Below are positions 59,435 through 64,000 of a DNA stretch of 64,000 nucleotides, in pieces. The notes under the pieces were generated by a model. That model had not been told where the DNA came from, did not search any database, and saw nothing but the letters and a program-made list of their open reading frames with translations. The position numbers and the translations under genes are program-made. How positions within the stretch are numbered: the stretch's first letter is position 1; the number at the start of each line of letters is the position of its first letter. The stretch is from assembly GCA_958347955.1 (NCBI GenBank), contig CATVXH010000009.1, forward strand, positions 10,825 through 74,824, read 5' to 3'. Origin of the DNA: an uncultured Sutterella sp. GTDB lineage: Bacteria > Pseudomonadota > Gammaproteobacteria > Burkholderiales > Burkholderiaceae_F.

Positions 59435-60126
59435 CAAATTCTCCGTTCATTTTCTAGTAAAAATCTACTTAGTTCTGTCATGCTACCAAAGACGAGATCA
59501 TTTGGGGCGTGTTCTTGGGCCCAAAGATCAATGCCGACACCTTCGTTGTAGCCTGTTTTTAGTAAAAAGGCGGGAATGCCGGCATTTTTAGCGGCCAGAG
59601 AGTCATTCATAGAATCACCGATCATGGCGCAGTCACGGATACTCATCCCCATCCGATGGGCAGCCTCAATAAGCATTATCGGATCGGGTTTGACTGCGGG
59701 GAGATCTCCGGCCCCGACGATGGTGTCAAAGTAACAGATCAAATTAAACTGAGCCGCAAGTCTTCTGGCGATCGCCGCCGGTTTATTGGTGACGATGGCC
59801 ATTTTATAACCATGGTCTTTCAGCTCTCTTAACGCTTCCGGGACCCCGGGCAGCTGCTTGGTACGTGTACCTTCGGCGCGCTGCATTTCTTTGAGGTATT
59901 GAGCATAAATTTCTTCAATATCGGTTTGCTCGGGAATTTTTGGGCAAACTTTAGTTAAAGCTCGCTCAACCAGCACCCTGGCTCCTTTGCCGATAAAAAC
60001 GGTGACATCTTCTCGGCTGATTGAGGGCAGCGAGTGTGATGCCAACGTATTATTGATGGCTACCGTAAGGTCATCAACTGAATCAAGCAGGGTGCCGTCC
60101 AGATCAAAGAGTAAAGCTTTAGGCAC
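59434..60126 (-). CDS. gph: Phosphoglycolate phosphatase
   Basis: A 230-residue HAD phosphatase that hydrolyses 2-phosphoglycolate, formed during DNA repair. The nucleophile is in LLFDLDGTLLDS, motif II in IVTNKP, and motif III/IV in KPDPIM.. and IGDSMNDSLAAKNAG. I chose a GTG start at 60126 with GGAAGAAATC before it, which overlaps the rpe end by eight bases and gives the usual family length; the frame runs further up inside rpe. It is coupled to rpe and to the LprI gene. Confidence 0.92.
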   Translation of the reverse strand: MPKALLFDLDGTLLDSVDDLTVAINNTLASHSLPSISREDVTVFIGKGARVLVERALTKVCPKIPEQTDIEEIYAQYLKEMQRAEGTRTKQLPGVPEALRELKDHGYKMAIVTNKPAAIARRLAAQFNLICYFDTIVGAGDLPAVKPDPIMLIEAAHRMGMSIRDCAMIGDSMNDSLAAKNAGIPAFLLKTGYNEGVGIDLWAQEHAPNDLVFGSMTELSRFLLENERRI

Positions 60127-60883
60127 GATTTCTTCCCATTTCTGCGACTTCTCGGCGACGAAGCATTTCCATTTCGTGATCAATTGCATCGCGCATATCA
60201 TCAATCACCTGTTTGTACCCGGCAGGGGTTTTCTTTCCGAAAATGGCGCTGCCTGCGACAAAAGTATCGGCGCCTGCGGCGGCAAGAAGACCGATATTGT
60301 CCACTTTGACGCCGCCGTCGATTTCAAGAAGAATTTCGTGACCTGTTGCACGGCGGTGTTGATCGATAATGCTGTGGGCGGCGGCTACCTTGTTCATGAC
60401 TGAAGGAATAAAAGACTGACCTCCAAATCCCGGGTTGACACTCATCAACAGCACCAGGTCAACCTTATCAAGAACGTATTCAAGGTAGTTGAGAGAAGTC
60501 GAGGGATTAAAGACAAGTCCTGCTTTACAACCGCAGTCACGAATTAAGGAAAGGGTACGGTCAATATGTCGGCTTGCCTCACAGTGAAAAGTGATGTAAT
60601 CGGCTCCGGCTTTGGCAAACATCGGAATAATGCTGTCAACAGGTTCAACCATTAAGTGCACATCGATGGGAACCTGAATATGCGGTCGAATGGCTTCACA
60701 AACAAGGGGGCCGACGGTAAGGTTCGGAACATAGTGATTGTCCATTACATCAAAGTGAATCCAGTCGGCGCCTGCCTGAACCACGTCACGAACCTCTTCA
60801 CCAAGGCGGGCAAAGTCAGCCGATAAGATTGAAGGAGCGATTCGACACTTTGATGATGGTTTTGTGCGATTGAAGAAAGACAT
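60119..60883 (-). CDS. rpe: Ribulose-phosphate 3-epimerase
   Basis: A 254-residue TIM-barrel enzyme that interconverts ribulose-5-phosphate and xylulose-5-phosphate in the pentose phosphate pathway. It starts IAPSILSADFARLGEEV and contains HFDVMDNHYVPNLTVGP, DVHLMVEPVD, LLMSVNPGFGGQSFIP and EIDGGVKVDN; these carry the metal ligands and phosphate loop. I chose ATG 60883. A TTG further up would add residues that are not in the family. gph follows, overlapping. Confidence 0.95.
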   Translation of the reverse strand: MSFFNRTKPSSKCRIAPSILSADFARLGEEVRDVVQAGADWIHFDVMDNHYVPNLTVGPLVCEAIRPHIQVPIDVHLMVEPVDSIIPMFAKAGADYITFHCEASRHIDRTLSLIRDCGCKAGLVFNPSTSLNYLEYVLDKVDLVLLMSVNPGFGGQSFIPSVMNKVAAAHSIIDQHRRATGHEILLEIDGGVKVDNIGLLAAAGADTFVAGSAIFGKKTPAGYKQVIDDMRDAIDHEMEMLRRREVAEMGRNRA

Positions 60884-60985
60884 ATCAAGATTCCGAAAAA
60901 AATAAAGATGCTCCAATTGTAACCGAGAGCCTATGCAGGAAGAACGATTTTGTACAATGAGCGAGTCTAATTAAGAGAAAAGATT

Positions 60986-62152
60986 ATGCGATTGAGCCGA
61001 ATTTGTTTATGCAGTGCATTGATTGCTTTGTTGGCAGCGTGTACAACAACGCCTCCGGAAAAACCAACCAAGCCCGGAGAGACAAAGTTAACGTTAAAAC
61101 CGGTTGATTATGCTCAGCTACCTCTTATGCCGGAAGAAAACTGGGGACCGGCATTGGCAGCGTTTAAAGAGTCTTGTAAAAAAATGGCTGTGCGTGAGGA
61201 GTGGAAAGATGTTTGTTCAAAAGCTCAGAATATGACGTCTTCTGAAGCAAAAAACTTTTTCGCTGCCTATTTCACCCCCTATCAGGCAATTGCACAGGTA
61301 ACCGATCAATCGGGAGAGGTGACCGAGACCGATATCGGAAAGATGACGGGTTATTACGAACCGATTCTTTACGGAAGCAGAACGAAAAAATCTCCATACG
61401 TCTATCCGCTGCACACGATGCCGGCAGATCTGATCACGGTGGACTTGTCCGAGCTTTATCCTCAGCTCAAAGGTCTTCGGCTGAGAGGTCAGATTCAGGG
61501 CAATCGCCTGGTGCCGTACGATTCACGCTCAGAATTGGCCAAGCGCAATCTTGATAAGTATGCAATCGCCTGGGTTGAGGATCCTGTCGCTGCGTTTTTC
61601 CTACAGGTTCAGGGATCTGGTCGAATTGTGCTGCCGGATGGAACTTATATGAGAGTCGGTTACGGTGACGTAAACGGTCATCCTTATCGCGGAATAGGCA
61701 ATTACCTGGTTCGGCAGGGCTATTTGAAGAGTCACGAGTTATCCATGCAGAGCATTCAGGCTTGGGCTAAGAAAAATCCTAAAAAAGTTCAATCAGTGCT
61801 GAATCAGAATCCGAGCTACGTTTTCTTTATCGAGAGAAAAGATCAGAACCCGAATGAAGGTCCGATCGGAGCGCAAGGGGTGCCACTGACCGATATGGGA
61901 TCAGTGGCTGTGGACAGACGCTTTTATCAGTTGGGCTGGCCCTTGGTGGTTGATGTGGAGCAGACCAATCCGGATATGAAGTTTACGAGGGCCGTTGTCG
62001 CTCAAGACACGGGTGGTGCTATTCGTGGCCCCATTCGTTTTGACTTCTACTGGGGAAGCGGAAACGACGCGGCGCTGTCTGCCGGCAGACAAAACAGCAA
62101 CGTGAGAGCCTGGGTGTTATTGCCCAATGGGATGACGCCGCCTGGGCAGTAA
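60986..62152 (+). CDS. mltA: Membrane-bound lytic transglycosylase A
   Basis: A 388-residue lipoprotein with lipobox LLAAC (C19). It cleaves peptidoglycan with formation of 1,6-anhydromuramic acid. The MltA domain is shown by GKMTGYYEPILYGSR, DPVAAFFLQVQGSGRI and the 3D domain end RAVVAQDTGGAIRGPIRFDFYWGSG, in which the catalytic aspartate lies. It is divergent from rpe across about 100 bases, a usual arrangement in Burkholderiales, although apaG, often found here, is absent. Confidence 0.94.
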   Translation: MRLSRICLCSALIALLAACTTTPPEKPTKPGETKLTLKPVDYAQLPLMPEENWGPALAAFKESCKKMAVREEWKDVCSKAQNMTSSEAKNFFAAYFTPYQAIAQVTDQSGEVTETDIGKMTGYYEPILYGSRTKKSPYVYPLHTMPADLITVDLSELYPQLKGLRLRGQIQGNRLVPYDSRSELAKRNLDKYAIAWVEDPVAAFFLQVQGSGRIVLPDGTYMRVGYGDVNGHPYRGIGNYLVRQGYLKSHELSMQSIQAWAKKNPKKVQSVLNQNPSYVFFIERKDQNPNEGPIGAQGVPLTDMGSVAVDRRFYQLGWPLVVDVEQTNPDMKFTRAVVAQDTGGAIRGPIRFDFYWGSGNDAALSAGRQNSNVRAWVLLPNGMTPPGQ

Positions 62153-62160
62153 CAATATTT

Positions 62161-62955
62161 TTAGAAGAGCCCTCGGTAGACAAACTGCACGCCCATGATG
62201 AACATTACGCAAGACAAAAGCGTGATGAGAAGTTTTGGGCGGCTTCTTTTTGAAAGCAATGCGCCAATTTGAGCACCAACCATAGCGCCGCAACCGACGG
62301 CTATTGCCGGTATCCAGACGATATGGTTCAAAAAGGCGTGGCTAATGACGCCGACAAAAGAGCTTACCATCAGAATAAAGGTGGAAGTCGCTACGGCAAT
62401 ATGAGCAGGGAATCCAAGGATGAAAACCATCATCGGCACGTGAATAACACCGCCGCCGATGCCGAGAATCGAGGATAAAAAGCCGACGATAAATGAAAGT
62501 GCCACGCCGAGTAATACGTTAAATTGAGATTTCTCAACAGAAAAAGTCGCAGCAGAGACATTGGCTTTTTTTGAACTCGATTTACTGTACATCAGTATGG
62601 ACAAAATACAGAAAGCTGAACCGAAAATAAGGGAAAAGCTGTTTCCGTTGAAGAAATCTGTGATGTAGCTGCCCATAAAGGCACCGGGGACGGTCGCAAG
62701 CGCAAAAGGTACTGCGGCGCGAAACATGACTTTGTGCTGTCTGATATAAGCCCAGGTGCCTGAAAGCGCATTGAGTAAAACACCGAAAAGACTGGTCCCG
62801 ATGACTTGCTGAACATTTTCAAAAGTGGAGCCGTTCGGACTCATCATGGTCAGCATAAAAAGCGGCACCATGATCATTCCGCCACCAATACCAACAAGAG
62901 AGCCAAATGCTCCGACACCAACACCGACAGCAAAAAGTTCAGCAAATTCAATCAT
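62161..62955 (-). CDS. TauE/SafE-family membrane exporter
   Basis: A 264-residue membrane protein with about eight helices and two repeats marked by VGVGAFGSLVGIGGGMIMVPLF and FIVGFLSSILGIGGGVIHVPMMV. This is the TauE/SafE (DUF81) family, linked to export of sulfite, sulfoacetate and other organic anions. The substrate here is unknown. It is convergent with mltA. Confidence 0.87.
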   Translation of the reverse strand: MIEFAELFAVGVGVGAFGSLVGIGGGMIMVPLFMLTMMSPNGSTFENVQQVIGTSLFGVLLNALSGTWAYIRQHKVMFRAAVPFALATVPGAFMGSYITDFFNGNSFSLIFGSAFCILSILMYSKSSSKKANVSAATFSVEKSQFNVLLGVALSFIVGFLSSILGIGGGVIHVPMMVFILGFPAHIAVATSTFILMVSSFVGVISHAFLNHIVWIPAIAVGCGAMVGAQIGALLSKRSRPKLLITLLSCVMFIMGVQFVYRGLF

Positions 62956-63071
62956 GGGAATAACGAAAAAGAGGTTCTAACGATTCGGGCTTTAAAGAAG
63001 AAGTCAGCCGATATAACCGTGAGTATAGTACGTGATTGTTTAATAAGCTTGAAAGATTTCTGCGCAGGTTG

Positions 63072-63096
63072 TTAAAACGGCCGCATTTGCGGCCGC
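63072..63096 (-). terminator. Terminator of dsbC
   Basis: CGGCCGCA and TGCGGCCG form a perfect 8-bp stem with a two-base centre. On the minus strand TTTTAAC follows. It lies just after the dsbC stop. Confidence 0.75.
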
Positions 63097-63103
63097 TGGT
63101 TAA

Positions 63104-63802
63104 TTATTGGGCTTTGAGGCGTTTTTCAATTTCTTCAAGGCTTACTGCGCCATCTATACGATAGCCGTCATCAAAGTACATACTGGGTAAGCCTTCAAGA
63201 CCGAAACGATTAAAGAGGATAAGGTTTTTATTCCCGTTTTCAGGTTTGCAGTTTTTCGGCAAAGCAGGAGGCTCTTTTTGTTCCAGCATCCAGTCATACC
63301 ACGCCTTTTCCACATCGGGAGCACAAAGGATGCGATTGACCATCGCCTCAGAATTCATTAAGGGAGTAATGAATGTGTAAATGGTCACATTATCAAGATC
63401 CTTTAAGGTGTGTTCCAGGCGCTGACAGAAGCTGCAATAGGGATCGGCGAAAAGATAAAGGTTGCGCTCGCCTTTGCCGTGAACAGTTTTAATAGCTTGA
63501 TTCAACGGCAAGGCTTTGACGTCTATACGGGAAAGATCATCGAGCCGGGTCTGGGTGATATCTTTTTGATTGGCGATGTCATAAATGTGGCCGGCAAAAA
63601 GGAACTTGACATCTTTATCAACGTAAAGCAGATTACGGTCGGCCACAACTTCATAAAGTCCCATGGGTAAGCGTTTTGCGCTGGTAGCCTCGATATTCAT
63701 TTTTTGTTTGACAAGTGTCTTGACACGATCTGTGTCGCTCGAGGCAAAGGCACCGGAAGCCATAGCAAAAAGAATGGGAAGAATAAGAATCTTTTTATTC
63801 AT
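63104..63802 (-). CDS. dsbC: Periplasmic disulfide isomerase DsbC
   Basis: A 232-residue protein with a signal peptide (MNKKILILPILFAMASGAFAS), an N-terminal dimerisation domain (about residues 25-85) and a thioredoxin-like domain with the active site DPYCSFCQRLE (C123 and C126). Other typical parts are the cis-proline loop EGLPSMYFDDG. DsbC reshuffles wrong disulfides in the periplasm. I chose the ATG at 63802; the frame stays open 41 codons upstream without signal-peptide character. Confidence 0.9.
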   Translation of the reverse strand: MNKKILILPILFAMASGAFASSDTDRVKTLVKQKMNIEATSAKRLPMGLYEVVADRNLLYVDKDVKFLFAGHIYDIANQKDITQTRLDDLSRIDVKALPLNQAIKTVHGKGERNLYLFADPYCSFCQRLEHTLKDLDNVTIYTFITPLMNSEAMVNRILCAPDVEKAWYDWMLEQKEPPALPKNCKPENGNKNLILFNRFGLEGLPSMYFDDGYRIDGAVSLEEIEKRLKAQ

Positions 63803-63892
63803 AGCAGAGTAATCGATTAATTCGGACCAAGTAATGATAAAGAAGAGAATATGGCTTAGGTTGTTTGAGTTGAAAAAAATAGAAAAAGGTCT

Positions 63893-63996
63893 TGACAAGT
63901 AAGAAACGGGGGTTAAAATACGCAATCCGCTGCTTCGATGGCAATGAAAGTCCAGATCTTGTGGTGATTGAAAAATTTTTCACAAGGCTCTTGACG
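63893..63996 (+). promoter_or_regulatory. Tandem strong promoter elements at the window end
   Basis: TTGACA (63893-63898), a 16-base spacer and TAAAAT (63915-63920) form a near-consensus sigma-70 promoter. A second -35, TTGACG, stands at 63991-63996 in the same TCTTGAC context, behind an AT-rich stretch (AAAAATTTTT) like an UP element; its -10 would lie beyond the window. Such tandem promoters often precede rRNA operons. Confidence 0.65.
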
Positions 63997-64000
63997 GTGG

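Noticed and set aside
1..64000. CRISPR arrays, retrons, toxin-antitoxin or restriction systems
   Set aside because: I looked for regular short repeats with spacers, reverse transcriptases, nucleases and paired small genes and saw none. The only mobile structure I found is the tRNA-Thr element.

Overview
The window reads as chromosomal DNA of a betaproteobacterium of the order Burkholderiales, most likely the gut-associated family Sutterellaceae (Sutterella/Parasutterella-like). The reasons are the alpha ribosomal operon order, the mlaFEDACB-murA-hinT-tatABC-Nif3-sspAB string, the divergent cyaY / lptM-lysA arrangement, the mltA/rpe/gph block, and a moderate GC content with AT-rich intergenic regions. 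Several modules that Burkholderiales normally keep inside these strings are absent at their expected positions: infA, the his operon, the cytochrome bc1 genes and the trp genes. This suggests a streamlined, host-dependent and not strictly aerobic lifestyle. The taxonomic call is inference from gene order and protein resemblance; no search was run.

Layout. 1-3.8 kb: end of secY, then rpmJ, rpsM, rpsK, rpsD, rpoA and rplQ, with strong stem-loops in the rpsK-rpsD, rpsD-rpoA and rpoA-rplQ gaps. 3.9-6.7 kb: a YczE-type membrane protein, hslR, hemB, yihA. 6.8-13.4 kb: an aspartate-alanine-exchanger-type transporter, lptM-lysA, cyaY, mrcA and a thioesterase. 13.5-22.7 kb: the lipid-asymmetry operon mlaFEDACB, murA, hinT, tatABC, a Nif3-like protein, sspA and sspB.

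22.7-25.0 kb: a tRNA-Thr(UGU) gene whose 3' end is the left attachment site of a very small (about 2.2 kb) integrative element. The element carries a P4-type tyrosine integrase and one secreted adhesin-E-like protein. It is bounded by 15-bp direct repeats and has near-perfect 160-bp inverted repeats just inside its ends. It also supplies a replacement terminator behind the tRNA. In the excised circle the inverted arms would flank the attachment core and could fold into a large cruciform. This is the most unusual object in the window.

25.3-27.9 kb: a second copy of the exchanger-type transporter and a flavodoxin/ferredoxin fusion. 27.9-33.5 kb: a complete 2-aminoethylphosphonate uptake and degradation operon (phnT-phnUV-phnS-phnW-phnX). 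A perfect 16-bp hairpin at its head covers the ribosome binding site of phnT. 33.7-37.5 kb: RidA, two M20 amidohydrolases and an orphan amino-acid-type binding protein. 38-45.8 kb: an operon for a dipeptide/oligopeptide-type ABC importer, a type I phosphodiesterase and serB. 46-49.3 kb: prmC, prfA, hemA.

49.3-54.5 kb: a DUF697-like protein, an M20 peptidase, yhdT-panF behind a structured leader, and an aldehyde dehydrogenase. 54.6-57.3 kb: a metal-resistance locus with a P-type ATPase, a free-standing HMA metallochaperone and an ArsR regulator, with three copies of a shared operator-like palindrome. 57.4-63.8 kb: tRNA-Phe, a YheO-type regulator, ung, an LprI-like protein, gph, rpe, mltA, a TauE/SafE exporter and dsbC. 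The window ends in tandem strong promoter elements of the kind that precede rRNA operons.
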